Shown here piece after piece: positions 27,440 to 40,900 of a stretch of 64,000 nucleotides of DNA. Below the pieces are notes generated by a model. That model was not told where the DNA came from. It ran no database searches and worked only from the letters and a program-made list of their open reading frames with translations. Origin of the DNA: Zonotrichia leucophrys gambelii. Taxonomy: Eukaryota > Chordata > Aves > Passeriformes > Passerellidae. A program made the translations under genes and the position numbers. Position 1 is the first letter of the stretch, and each line of letters opens with the position of its first letter. The DNA lies in assembly GCF_028769735.1 (NCBI RefSeq), contig NC_088171.1, positions 68,217,216 to 68,281,215 on the forward strand. The letters run 5' to 3'.

Positions 27440-28507
27440 ACCTGCTCATTTCAGAGCCTCACAGGGCTCATGAGAGTCCTTCCAGTGGGTAGAGGTCCAT
27501 TCATAACTGTGCTGGGCTGAACACCAGGATCCCAGCAAAGCTGCTCTACCTCTGCCCTCCTCAACTGGACCAGGGGTAGGAAATTTAATGAAAGGCTCAT
27601 GGGTCAAGATGAGGGCAGGAAGAGATAACCCAGCAATTACAGTCATGGGCAAAACAGACTTGACTTGGGGAAAGTAGTTCCATTTATTACCAATAAAATC
27701 AGAGCAGGATAACGTGAAATAGAAACTAAACCTTGAAAACAACTTCCCCCATCCCTCCCTTCTTCCAGGCTCAACTCCACTCCCAAAATCTCTACCTCCT
27801 ACTCACCAGCAGTGGGGATGGGGAATGGGGACTGTGATCAGCTCATCCCTCATTTTCTCTGCTACTTTTCCCCTGCTCCAGGGTCGTGTCATGCCCACCA
27901 AAGACAATCCTTCATTAATTGCACCAGCATGAGACCCTTCCACAGCACACAGTCCTTCAGGAACCTCCTGCTCCAGCATGGGTCTGTCCACAGGGCCACA
28001 GGTCCTGCCAGAAGCCTGCTCCAGCACAGGCTTCCAACAGGGTTCCAGCCTTCTTTGGGACTCTACCTGCTCTAGCATGGGGTCCTCTATGGGCTGCAGG
28101 TGGACCTCTGTATCCCCACGGACCTCCATGGGCTGGAGGGGCACAGCTGTTTCACCGTGGGCTGCAGGGGAATCTCAGCTCAGGCACCTGGAGCACCTCC
28201 TCTCCCTCCTTCTCCATTGATCTTGTGTCTCAGCCAAGGTATCTGAAGGGCTGCTCCTCACACATGTTCTCATGCACCTCCCTGGCTGCAAATTGTGCAG
28301 GATTTTTTCTTGTCCCTTTTAAAGTGAGTTATCCCAGAGGTGCTACTGCCATCCCCGAAGGGCTCAGCTTTGGCCAGCAGTGGGTCCACCCTGGAGCTGG
28401 CTGGCACTGGCTCTGTCAGACATGGAGCAAACATCTGGCAGCTCCTCACAGAGGCTACCCCTGAAGCCTTCCTGCTACCAAAACCTTGCCATGCAAACCC
28501 AATACAG
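27440..28507. mobile_element. LTR-retrotransposon-type repeat of avian (songbird) origin
   Basis: The block is GC-richer than its surroundings. It contains a chain of phrases that I remember from a very abundant songbird repeat: a CTCCATGGGCTGGAGGGGCA-type block, the GCACCTGGAGCACCTCCTC block, GGCTCTGTCAGACATGG, then the CTGCTACCAAAACCTTGCC block ending CCAATACAG at 28507. Several overlapping frames on both strands (up to 181 codons at 27919-28464) come from this repeat and have no protein homology I know. Whether it is a whole LTR, LTR plus internal sequence or a non-autonomous element cannot be decided by eye. The borders are approximate and the orientation is uncertain. Confidence 0.6.
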
Positions 28508-30658
28508 TAACTTATATGTCAGATCAGTATGGAAATAGTGAATAATTACTGTTATTTCTGAACACTGAATCCAGGTAAAGAATTGGTCATAGCCTGCACT
28601 CAAAAGTAATGGTGTTATTAGATATTAAGCTAAACAAGTGCTAGCCTAATTGAGTCTCATAATGAAAAAGGCTTGACCAAAGGCACTAAAAAGAAAGAAA
28701 AGAAAAAAGAACATATCAAACACATTAAAGCAGCCTATTACTACACTACAGCACAGAAGCAACAAAGCCTGAGACCCAGATGGTCTTCACTGACCAGAAA
28801 TTCTCTTTGTTGCTGTGAGGATTATTTTTAGAGACAAGGTTATGGAAGAAAAAGGAGAGGGGTGCAAGGAGGGTGCTGGGAAGCACAGAAGGTATTGAAC
28901 TGTGGCCTCTTAAGGTGTGTGTCAATTTGTAAGTACTCTGCACCTCATTGTTTCAGATAATTCATCACACTTGCAGCAGACAGGAGCTGGCTGTCCATAT
29001 AAACCTCACATTTTTCAGAAGTTATTAGCCAGACCATTATGTCCTTTATAATTTTTTTTTTAACTCATTACACCCATAGATCTCCATGCACTCAAAGGAG
29101 GTCTCAGTACAAGAGAATTAAGAAGGAGAACGAGCAGAACATGTTTGATTTAAAAGATATCCAGTGGCTGTTCAGTGAGAATCAGCAGTGGCAAAGCCAT
29201 CAGTCAAAGCACAGCATTACTCACTCTACTGCCTTTCCTTTTCCAGTGCCTAGGAACTAGGTAGATAAATATGGGATAGCAGTGAATTTTGAGCATTTCA
29301 TGTAAAGCAACAAATCACAGAATCAGCACACAGTCATTATTTTCTATTTGCTATAGTAAGATTATTTCTGAATCTCCCAGAGTGCAGAGAGCTTTTGGCA
29401 AGCTACAGAGGGGTTAGAGAAAGAACCATAGTTGAAAAAGACTGGCTAATTTATAAGGAAATTTTGGACAGCCTTGTTTCTAGGTAACTAAAATGAGAAC
29501 TAACAGACTACCTACACTGGCAGAGCTGTATGGGGAGATGGATGTGTAACTTAAATTAGTGGATTTTAAGTGTGCATCCTCTGGAGGTAACAGAGGAAAA
29601 CTAAGAAAGGTGATGTCTAGGTATAGTATTTGAAATAGCTTCCCGACAGAAAAATGGAAGAAACTGAAAGACAGTTACTCGTAGAATGCAAAACCAGGCA
29701 TGTTATACCATCAGAAAATGCCCTAAGAACTACTTTACATTGACAAGTTTTCAAGACAACTAATTGGATACTCCAGAACTTTCCTTCTTCCCTAACATCT
29801 GTCATTCCTTTTGTGTGCTGGCAAAGCCAGAAAGACATAAAAGGACAAAATTTTGTAATAAGGGTAAGTGCAGATTCTATGAAGTCTATGACCTCCTCAG
29901 GACAACACAGTGATTTCCACACAACTTTGTTTTGTCAGTGCTGAGTTGTTCAAATAGTGTGGCAGGAGCCAGGTAGAGCCCAAGTAAGGCAAGTCAGTGG
30001 TATGACCGTATGACCTTTCTGCAGAGATTCTGCAGAGATCCTCAATCTATCATCAACCTGAGCTGGTAAATTCCCAGAGAAGCACTGCAGAAGCACAGCT
30101 TCCAAGTCCAGGACTTCAGGTACAAGCTACCTTATGCACAACTAACATGTACAGCAGGCTCAGTCTACAATCCAAACAATCTGCCTATAATAAACAGTTG
30201 ACTGTATGACAATGCAACATTTCGGTCACTTACTGCAGTTGTGGTCATGCTATCCTGCTAGAAAAGATGTGCAACTTCACTACAATATTCTGCTGACAGT
30301 TCAGGTTGTAAAGAATACAAATGATGCCAAGGATAAAGGAATAAAATTTTTACTTTTAACAGAACATGGTGCCTTATGAAATTCCCACATATAGGAAAAA
30401 CAAACATTTTCCAAGAGCAACACATTTAAACACATTTTAAATATTAAGTTAAAATTTATAGGAGTCAAGATACAAAAAGTAATCAAGAGTACCATGTAAA
30501 GAGTAAAATACTAGTTAAAAGATGACAGCTATCAAAAGACAAATTTTTTTATGTGTGCCTCAAGACAGTTGCAGTGCACCAATCTCATATACCTCGTGCC
30601 TAACATGAGCTTTGAATACTTTGAATTCCTGTATTTCCATGGATGGGGCAGGGGGGAA

Positions 30659-30688
30659 ATACACATATATATATACACATACATATGT
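30659..30688. repeat. Imperfect (AT)/(CA) microsatellite
   Basis: ACACATATATATATACACAT and the following ACATATG form a short compound dinucleotide array of about 30 bp. Similar degenerate tracts occur near 19545-19585 and 41338-41362. Confidence 0.7.
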
Positions 30689-32134
30689 AGATTTAAATAT
30701 AAAACCATATTAAATTTAATTCAAACTACATCTTGTGTTTGTATTCCAGGAAAAATGTTGGGGGTATAGAAATAGAAAACTCCAACAGTAAAAAGGTGGC
30801 ATCACCTTTAGTTTGTACATTTTAAATAATTTATGAATATATTTTAATGTCTTTATAGCTAATGGGTGGACTGTATGACAACTAGTAATAGCCAACATGC
30901 TGAAGCTTAAAGTGCAGTATCTGTCAACAGTTAGAGAAGGATGCCACTGCAGTCTGAGATACCACTAATGACTCTGAGAAACTGCTCACTTTAAACATCC
31001 TCAGCATCTGAGGTTGATCTAAGTGTATCCTTTTACTGTTACCCACTTTCATCCCAATTTTGTATGTTTCGAAAGGTCACTGTTAAGTAAAATACAGCTA
31101 CAAGAGGCTTTGAGCTGAGGAACTTCAAAATTTTTGTTCAGGTGGAATAGAACAGTAAGTGGTAAAAGTTTTGCATGCTATAAGTTAACTTGAAAAATTC
31201 AGAAAAATATTCAGGCAGTCATATCTAGAACTTGGAATCATTATCAATCCACTCTTGTAACTACTGCTCTAAGTGCAGTAAACATCTTAAAACACCTTGG
31301 AAAGTAGGCAAGATACCTCATGCATTCTAATACCATCCAGTATTTCCTCTATAGAAAAACGAATCAGCTCAGAAGAGCAGTCTCCTTGCCAAGAAATAAC
31401 ATTAATGTAGCAATTTTGACTCAGGCCATTTATAAATTCAGTTCCTGAAAGTGAAAGCAGGTATTTCTGATTAGAGAATACTTCATTCATATACACATCC
31501 ATTACCCTTCCTCATTCTACTGCAAGTACCAAAAAACAATTACTGTTCAGCTTGATGTGGACGTAGCAAACACAGTCTGCCCTCAGCTGGAAGGTTTAAT
31601 TTATCCACACAAGGGATGCAGCACGTGGACACATGCACCCCTTCCCTGCTCCTGGTGCAGGATCTGAGTGCTGCCCAGCTGCACCCAAGCTCTCCTGCAC
31701 CCATACTCCATCCCTCCAGGGACACAGGAGGCCCACAAGGATGAAGCAGAAGGGGTCCTGCAGAGCTTTGTGCTGGAACTGGAGTTGCCTCTCCTTGCAG
31801 GACCCACCCTGTGCCTTCTGCCAGACCACTGGTTGTAGCTGGGTCTCCACACAGCCCCACCTGCACTTGTGCCCACCACGTTACTCTGACACGCTGCACA
31901 CCTAAACATTTTCACAAAAACCTGCTGAGTCAACAGAGGGTTGTGTGCACCAGTATTCAGGAAAACCCAGAGAGGAACGCATGGCCTCTTGGAAAAACCC
32001 ATCTGGCTATTTCATATTACCAGCTGCCAACACAACCCCTAAGCCTCCTGTCTATGTTATGCAGCAAAATGTTTCTCCAACGCCCCAATGACTACAGGCA
32101 TGAGCAATCCGGGGGAAAAGGTGCAAGAACCCAC

Positions 32135-32294
32135 CGTCACCAAAGATGTGAGTCATGAGCTTCGTGAGCACTTGCTTCAGGTTGAACTCCACCAGCCTCA
32201 CTGCCTCCATGGTGTGACACTCCTGCTTGTGTGCAGTGCGATGGCCTTGCTCAAACAGCTGTAAACCTTCACCATCTTTAATGCTGGAGAACAA
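32135..32294 (-). CDS. FARS2: FARS2 next coding exon: residues 208-260 plus one base of codon 261
   Basis: The acceptor ttgttctag ends at 32295 and the frame opens in phase 0 at [16 protein letters not shown], continuing directly from the ...CHE end of the previous exon. Human FARS2 from memory has HELFAGIKDGE here. The exon is 160 nt: 53 codons ending THIFGD plus a single G, followed by donor GTGGGT at 32134. It contains the conserved helical stretch around [15 protein letters not shown] that packs the catalytic domain before the phenylalanine pocket strand. An open frame runs past the donor, so a naive ORF call would add a spurious tail from 32134 down to 32052. The intron before it is 9,652 bp. 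Confidence 0.96.
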
Positions 32295-32718
32295 CTAGAA
32301 CAAAACCACAAAAACACCGTGTTGTGCATCAGTCACCTTCTGAACGAAAATAGAGAATGAAGTTTCATTGATTTAAGTGGGAATCTTACCTGATAAGTCT
32401 ACACTGTGAAAAACAAACAAAGACTGACTTTCTACAAATTCTGTTCACTAAATGCAGAGATGAATCTCTGTAAGAACAAAAATGTTCAAATAATTAAATC
32501 TGGTTTATTTCTATCATCAAATAATATTATTAGGCAAAGGAAAATAATAATTTACAAAATAAAGCACGTCTCCTTTTCTGATTCAGTTACTTTGGAAGTT
32601 ACCATGCAGAACGAAGTACTCTGTACAGTGTATGTAAATTACACCCCAAAAACTACAAAACACAATGAACTCCATGGCATTTATCAGAACTTCAACTCTT
32701 TTAGTACTTGGATGATAT

Positions 32719-32865
32719 AAAAGAAACACCAAAACAGAAACAAAAACAGAAACACAAAACCAAAACAAACCTAACCCAACCAACCCCAAACAAAAAAGAA
32801 ACCCAAACAAAAAAAAAAACACCAAACCAAAAAAACCCAAACAAACAAAAAAGCCCAAAACAAAC
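32719..32865. repeat. Low-complexity A/C-rich, almost T-free tract
   Basis: The 147 bases contain a single T (32772), few Gs and otherwise A and C in AAAC/AACCC-like units. On the FARS2 sense strand this is a G/T-rich (GTTTGGTTTT-like) segment about 425 nt upstream of the acceptor of the 32135-32294 exon. A minus-strand frame through it encodes only Phe/Leu/Gly/Val low-complexity sequence and is not a gene. Confidence 0.8.
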
Positions 32866-35800
32866 TCTAGCAGTTTAATGAGACTTAAACTGTTTACAGT
32901 TGATTCATCATGGGTACAAGCTCATATTCATTTAAGGACTACCATTTTCCTGTATGTTCCTACACAGCATCTTTTTGTGAACAAGAATTTTGTCTATGGG
33001 GCTTGTAAGGATTCATGACCTCAAGAGAGGGTTTTCCAGATAAGTTATGAAGCACAGGGACAGCTGTTTTGGGATGAGTCAGACTTGCTCTTCATTCACA
33101 CATTGCTCACCACCACATCTGCTGCAAGTTGAAGATTTCTGCTTTCTGCATATCCCCATACGTTTCTGGCCAGGTGATCCTGGCCAGATACACACCAGCA
33201 AATCTACATCCTTTCAGAGAGACCAATAAATACATTCATTAAACAACATTGTTGGAGGCTCTGTGTCCTGGGAAGACAAGCAGGCAATTTCACAATCTAA
33301 AGAGTATTTTTGTTGGAGATCCTTACAGCTGTACAAACCCCCCATATCTGGGGTGAAGTCTTGAGGGAAGGGAGAGCCAGTTGTGAAAGTGTTTCTAATG
33401 CTCTTTCCTACCCCTCCTCCTCTACGTTCCCCTAGTCAGTCAAGCACACACAGAAGAAAAAACATGCACTGAAATTTTCATTCCATTAAGCCTCCCAACA
33501 TAAACAGCTCTTACTCGGGGGATGCCACCAATAGTGTGTAACCTTAACAACTCATGGATGACCACAGAAGTTGTTTTAACCACAGTTTGATGCCTTCAGA
33601 ACACAAAATGCTCTAAACAAAAAGTTCAAGTGACTCTCTGGTATTCCACAAATGCTAGATACAATTAATTAGGACTAGTTTCTAGAACATTTCCTACAGA
33701 CACAATGAATGAAGAGTCTGAGTTTAGACAGCAGGCAAACTAGCACCACAGTGGATTGAAGAAATACAAAGAAATGAAATCCAGTAGCATTTAACTTTGT
33801 ATTGCTAGCCACAAGGAGATTGCTGGCCAACTTAGAAAACATTTATTCTCTTAATCTTCTTAGTGTGCTGCAGAAAATACTAAATCAAAAAGGGAACTAA
33901 TAAATACCAAATAAAATTATTCTCCACCAGTCTAACAAAAATGCCTTTACTAACCAAAAGGCAGCAGCTTGACAAACAGAGTATCACACTTTTAAATAAC
34001 AGATTCTTTATTCAAGTGCTCATCTGAAAGATTAAACCTCCTTCTTCTTACTGACATTAATCCTAGCTTGACTGGAACAAGAAGATAATTCCCACCCTAC
34101 AACTAATTTGCTGTCAGCAAGGCAGATTGGTCACCCAGCATGTGGTTTGGAAACCTGGGGGAATTCAGAGAGGCCAGCATTAGCCTAGGGAGGATAATTG
34201 TCTTAGGCTCACCTGGTGGCCAGTGGAGAGACACAGGATCCCTCACAGAGGAACACAGAGTGGCCAAATTAGGTTCCTGCTCTGAACAACCCTACACAGG
34301 TAGCTATTTTTTCTATTGTCTGATTCACTCACTAAGCCAGAAACACCCTTCAGGCAACAGAGATGTTCCCTCTTTGGACCAGAATACACTGTATTTACAC
34401 ATTACAAGGCACATTTGTTATTTTGCCTATCAGCAGATTTTAGGACATGAATCTCTCTTCCTCCTTTTTCCCTTCACTCCTCGCTTCAGTTTAAGACTGG
34501 CTCCTCAGACAACTGAAAAGAACAGACAGTCTGGACACTAGCCTTCAAAACACAGCATACTTGTATCAACAAGTACATAGAAATAAGTTTCCTTACTGTT
34601 GTATTACTTCTGAAATGTTGGTATCACAATTACAGTCTAAAGCAAAATTCTATTTCAGTGTTTTATATCAGATGTGGAAACAAAATACACGCAAGAACCA
34701 TTAAGTACATTGAGTCATAATGCAGCCCTGTCACCTGCCCGAGCCCTAATCCTGCCAAACCAGTCACAGGCACCATCTCCAAGTGCCTCCAAGCCATAGG
34801 TTCCTACTCCAAACCAGGACAAGGGTCCATGCAGCAGCGTACTGAGCCAAGCTGGGAGATGGATCCAGATGGGCAGTAACTCAGGAGAAGGGAAGAAACT
34901 GAGGGATGTGAAGTTCAGCTTAGTAATCAAATATCAGCACACTAGCAGCTCCAAGAGATGAGCTGGCACTTGGAACAGGGCTGGGTCACTTTGGGCACAG
35001 GTATGACTCCAGTCCAGTTCAGATAGGCTCTGAAAGCACAGCCATAGGGAAGTCCCAGAAACAAGCAAGACAACAGCTCCCCCTTACAGTCAGGCACCGA
35101 GAGGCTTTGGTATTCTCCACAGCGGCTCCATCAGCTGCAGATGGGATTATACCAAGAGAAAAAAAAGAGATACCTTACAGTTGTATTAATATTTATTCCT
35201 GACTTCCCATTCACTGACATTGCTATGTCAATATGAGCGGCTTTAAACCGATACGCCAATTCCACTACTACAACAATTGAACTGTGCTAAGTACATGTCT
35301 TGGATTAGAAACACTTCAACATTTCTGTACACATATAGCCAGGAAAGGCAAAGCTTGAATAAAATGAAGAATCACCTACAATCGCTCCTTTTTGATGTCA
35401 ATTTTTCTCAAGCACATATCTGAGCAAATGGAGAAAAAAAAAACCTAACATCTTGCATAAAACACTGACACATGCAAGACGACATTTTCATGTACATTCA
35501 TTCCTTCAGTGCAGACTAAAACAGCATGCACTATCTTATTGTATTGAATACAATCAGTCACTACTACAAGCAGGAAAGAAATTTCCTCTAGCCATAAATC
35601 GAGTACCTATGTGTCTGTCTAGTGTAAGGACAAGAAGATTTTTCTTTGAGTGAAGGTGTGCAAAACATTGAATATTGGGTCTCCATGAAAAAGTCAAAAA
35701 AATTAACACTTACCAGGATTTATCAGCATATCTGACTGATGCTGCATTACAAAGGAAAAGGCAGAAAGGAATTGAAGTGACCTAACCATATGGCATGAAG

Positions 35801-37901
35801 TTTAGTCAGTTTATCTCATAATAAAAATAAATTAAAATTTGATAACATGTAAGGGCAAGAAGACATGGAGTTTTAACCAGACAAGTACAAATAGAGCTAT
35901 GGTCCTTCAAAAGCACACTCCAGCATTTCTCAGCCTGGCATGAAGGGCAGAAGTCACATTTGTGATTTAAACAAAGACCTCAACATTTCCTCAATCATTT
36001 AACAGACTTTTTAGTCTCATATCCCTTCATTATCCATACACTTAGTATTCAAAATTAAGGGTCTCTTTGCAGGATGGCATCCAGAGTAGGTTTCAGATCA
36101 GAGAGATCCGTAACTATATCCTGTCTTTCCACAATTCAGTTGTGCATTCCTCCTGCCACTCATGCATTCACCAGTGATTAAGATGATGAATAAATCATAC
36201 TCATGTACTTATACTCTGAGGCAAACCAGCATTTAAAATTACCTCTGTATGAGGATCTGCACATGACTACACCAAACCTTGCCACACCAAATAAATTTTG
36301 TCTCACTGGCCCTAATAAATATCTCTAAAAATGAACCAAGAGCTGCATTCTGAATCCACTTACAAATAGCAAACACTTCTCACAACATTTTAAATGGGCT
36401 GTGGAACTCAAGACTCAACCAATGGATCAGGAATAATGAAGATGATGCCACTAATAGAAGGCTCAAAGAGAAAACCTAATTTAAGTCTCAGTCAGCCTCC
36501 AAGGTGTAACTATGCAGCCAGCTTCAGGTACCAAAGAGATACACAGCCACATGACAGAAGGCTCTTCACTGCATATCAATAAGGATTTTTGGGGGCAGAA
36601 AATGACAAAAAATTTACTTCAACCCACAAGCTTGAAAGTGATCAGCCTAATTTCTACATCCTTCCATTCTAGTTCTCCAATTACAGCAAAGAAAGGTAAC
36701 CTCTGTTGTTTTTTGGGGGTGGAGGGCTATTTTTGGTGTTTTTTGTAAGAAAAGAAAAAATTATAATGGTGTTTCCAGAAAGAAAAGTAACACTGCTACA
36801 CAGACACCTGATATAATGAGACATCTATCATAAACTTCTGTTTTTGTAGCAGTAGTAATTCCTTGACTTTTAAGTACCTTAGACTTCCCAAATACACTTG
36901 TGGACATTTTCCTCTTTTTTTCTTCTCCTGCACAATTTAAATATTACATTAAATAGATTTAATGGCCTTGTTCTGAAAAGCTTTGTTGGTTTGTTTGGGT
37001 TTTTTTAGCTGGACAACAAAAGTAAGACAAAGTCTGAAAAAAAAAATGAAGTCTTTGCAGTAAAAGATGCACCCTCAGTTTTCAAACTTTCTAGACCATG
37101 GATCACTATGAAAATCTAACAAACCTTCTGATGCCCTTCACTGTCAAATTTTTGACTAAAAATAACAAAGAACACAATTTGGATCCTCGGATCAGTGAAG
37201 ATCTATTTATTATGGCATGATTTACACAACACAGCTTGGAAAATTCTGAACCTACAATGTTCACTACTTGGATTAATACCGGAGAAAGTGAAATCAGTTC
37301 CACCTAAACTAGCCAGGCTCTTCGTTGTGACCACTCAGTTCAACTGCAGCTTCAGGAATAAATTCACCTCTGAATAGTCCAGCAAAGTAATGCTGCTGCT
37401 CTTTTTTTTACCCAAGTGGATCTATGGGTAATTGGACCAAATGCCTCTGCCCCTGTACTGGCCTTGCTGCTCCCTGTGAGAAGGAGGGACAGCTCCAGGC
37501 TCTTTGGGACCCATGCTTGGCTCACAACCCCATCTATAAGTTGTAGAAGGCTAAGAAGGGCTCCTCTCCTTGGTCATTTAAGCCTTTTAAAATATTTGTT
37601 TCTTGGTGCCCAGCTAAAAACTGCTATTATGACTCCCACTGACTCTCACAAGCACTCTCAGATAAACTAAAAGCTCCAAATAACTCCATTAAATAGGTTG
37701 ATCCCTGGAACTTAAATTGATTTACATTCCTTTACATATGAGGATTAAAAAAGGGGGACTGAAGACAGGAAGCAGCTCTTCTTTGATACAATGTCAGAGA
37801 AAAAAGCAGTGTCCAAAGCTGCAGTAACATATAGGATTCTGGAGAAGTCAAACCTAAAGACATGAGTTTTCCAAGAGGAAAACATAGCATGGCACTTGAT
37901 T

Positions 37902-37921
37902 AAAAAAAAAAAAAAAAAAAA
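37902..37921. repeat. A20 homopolymer followed by (CAAAAA)-like tail
   Basis: Twenty consecutive As are followed by ACAACAAAAACAAAAACATG. Other A runs lie at 11455-11472 (18), 11574-11588 (15) and 15384-15400 (17). None is attached to a recognisable retrocopy or SINE body. Confidence 0.8.
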
Positions 37922-40900
37922 CAACAAAAACAAAAACATGCACATGAGTGGTCAAGTTCACATCATCCCATACCACTGGGGAAAGGATAAAAGCGACATC
38001 TTTTTCATTTTAACAATACACTAGGAATATTGCCAAGGTACTGAAGTATGGGAAGACAAGGAAAGGAGTATGTATTTAGATGAAAAATAGAAAAATCTAC
38101 TAATCTCCTATTACTTAGAACAAGGGTCTTTATATTTCAGGATATAAACACTAGAAGCTACAATACTGACCATTTTGGCTTTTTTTTAATTATATATAGT
38201 GCTTTGGAGGAGCAATCCTTTATTTGTAATTAGAATATTCGCCCTTTTTCCATTGCATTCTAACAAACAAGTTCTCATTTCTACCATAAGCATTTCAATG
38301 GAGAATAAAGATGTATCCCTACTACTTCTAGCACAAACAAGCCTGATGAGAGCATCATGGTTTCATTGAAACAACCTTGTATTGGCCTCCAGTGGAACAA
38401 GGTTACTAAAATAGAGGAGCAATTCCTATGTTTTAGCATCTGTCCCCCTTAAAATCTAAGTATAATTCAGTACAGACTGTAAAACAGCATATGAAGTCTC
38501 CTTCAAATGTGTAAACATTTTTTTGTTATCAACTGAAATCTGTTCATTGACTGCCATTGGGTTTATATTGGCTCCCTCTTCTGGCTGACATGCACAAAGT
38601 GCAGTGTAGTTGAGATTTTTTTCTCTTTTCCATAAATTATGGATCTGCACCAAAGGCAATGGCATACCACGGAAATAATTTCTCTTATAATCCACCCAGG
38701 AAAACTGGCCAGTTCAAATCTGACCACAGCAGTATCAACATTGCCAATCCAAAATACTAACCAAAAGAAAAAAAAAGCCATACATCATAGAAGAAAATTT
38801 AAACACCAATTAGAAGAAAATCAGGAATGCTGGAGGAAGCAAGTACAAAAGGATATCATCTGGGGGTACTGTTTAAGAAGAATGGCTCATTTTATGTTCA
38901 GAATTCTGAAGTAGATTTGGGAAGCTATTTTTGGTTTTAACTATTTATATCACTTAGTTTCTAACAGTTCTTCTATTACATTCAGAAAATAATCACCTAA
39001 AATATTTTTAAATATATTGAAAAATGTCTAAATTATTTTCAGATGCTCTTTGATAGCAGTCCAAGGACATTTTTTAAAAGTTCATGAGAAATTTAAGCAT
39101 GAATTTTTCTAAATTTTAGCAAAGAGTTAGTCTCCAAGACGGGAATTCCTGTAGTACTTTAATATTTACACTCATACTAAGCTGCAGAAATGCATCAGTT
39201 ACCTGCCCATCTTTGAATTATAGATTACTTCTCTCTTTAAAAAGTAATCAACCAACCATCATGAAAAAATATATAAGCAAAAAACCAAATTGGTCACAAA
39301 TATATCATAAAAAATACTGTAAAGCTGCCAAACCCAGTTTGTTTTTCCAGATCTTGATTCAACATACTGACTTTAACTTTGATATAAAGAATTATGCTGA
39401 AGGCTTCCATCACAGGACAGGAGTTTTAACCTAGTCATGACTACAGAATTAGGTATTCGTAAAGGAGACTCACCTTTGTACCCCTACATCTTTTGTATCC
39501 TGCCTAAAACTTCAGCTGAAGATGAATTGACTTTTCCCCCACAACTCCTAAACTGAGATCAAACACCAAATTCCTCTAAATCCAACTTCTTATAAGATCA
39601 CTCTAGGCCTTTGTTTTTCTTCTGACATCTTCTTAGGTCTGTGGTCACTTAGACTGAGAAGACAGTGAATAACAAATGTAAAAAGCAAAAGAACAAATTA
39701 GAGCAGCAAACTGACAACAGCATGTTAAATTACTGTATTGGCCATAACATGAAATGTACCCAGGGTTTGTAGCTAAGAGCTAACAGTTTTTCCCTTGGTT
39801 CCAAAGACTCTGATCTTTGGTACTTGTGCAAATTTCCTCTCACCAGAGACTGTAGCCTGGTTAGGAATGAAAAGTGTGAGACAAGGGTAACAGGCTCTGA
39901 CAGTCACACATTTCTGCTCAGTGGGTTACAGCTTAAACTTGAGTATAAATAAATGAATATCAGAGTATTTCTCTCATGTAGTATTACCTCTATTTAGTCT
40001 TTGTTCCGCTCAAACAGTTCCTTCTGGAATTATTTAAATGTGGATTATTCTGAACAGGCAACCAGAATACAAAACACAGAAACAGTCCCCAGTGAAATTT
40101 CAGAATTGCACATTCATTTTTTCCACGAGCTCTTGTGATTAAGACTGTAAAAAGGGGTATATATTGAAACACAAACTGAAGCAAAAAAGAGCACATCAGA
40201 TCATGCTCAGGTTTATAATTTTTTATGTTGCCCAATAAACAACACTTGTACTCATCATACACCACACCACTATTCTTTCTTCATCAGTATAGAATGCGCC
40301 TCAATAACCTCTCAATCATTTTCTTGGGGAAAAAGAAAGGAGAGAAAAGAAATAATCTCAACTGCAATGAATTAGATTGTTGAACACTGTATATTTCTAG
40401 ATAGAACACATCAGTGAAAACATTTCTGCAAATCTGTTCCCAGTTACTCAAATCCTATTATTCAATTTGTAGAGCAGAAAGAAATAGTTTATCATTAGGA
40501 CCAAAATTTCCTAAGGGGTATATTCATAAACAAGTAGTTCAATGATTAGATCAATCACACCCAAGGTTGCAGAAATTTCATCCTGCAATAACGCTGATGT
40601 TGTAATTTTGTGGCAAGTAAAATATTTCCATCTGAATGACTGAACTTCTGCACAAGTAAAAAAAAAATTGTGATGAACAAAAACAGTTAAGAAATTGTGT
40701 TTTCTTAATATAGTATTGTATACCATATACCCTGATTATATTTATAAAAAGACCTATGGGAAAAGAACAGCAAACCAACGGGGCTGGGTAAGTCTGCAGT
40801 ATGTCCATTTTGTGGTTACCCAAAAAGCAGCTGCAGGCTGGGTTCAGCACCACCCAGCTCCCAGCACAGGCAGGTTTGAGCTCACAGCAGAACAGGCAGC

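Noticed and set aside
27803..28464. Overlapping 113- and 181-codon frames
   Set aside because: They lie wholly inside the LTR-type repeat and match no retroviral protein I recognise.
29315..29335. ATCACAGAATCA words resembling a CR1 3' terminus
   Set aside because: No CR1 body is attached on either side, so this is probably chance.
32052..32134. Extension of the FARS2 frame past the 32135 donor
   Set aside because: The peptide after ...FGD loses all FARS2 similarity, and a GT donor in the right phase sits exactly at the break.
32583..32858. 91-codon minus-strand Phe/Leu/Gly/Val-rich frame resembling a membrane protein
   Set aside because: It is a direct translation of the A/C low-complexity tract.
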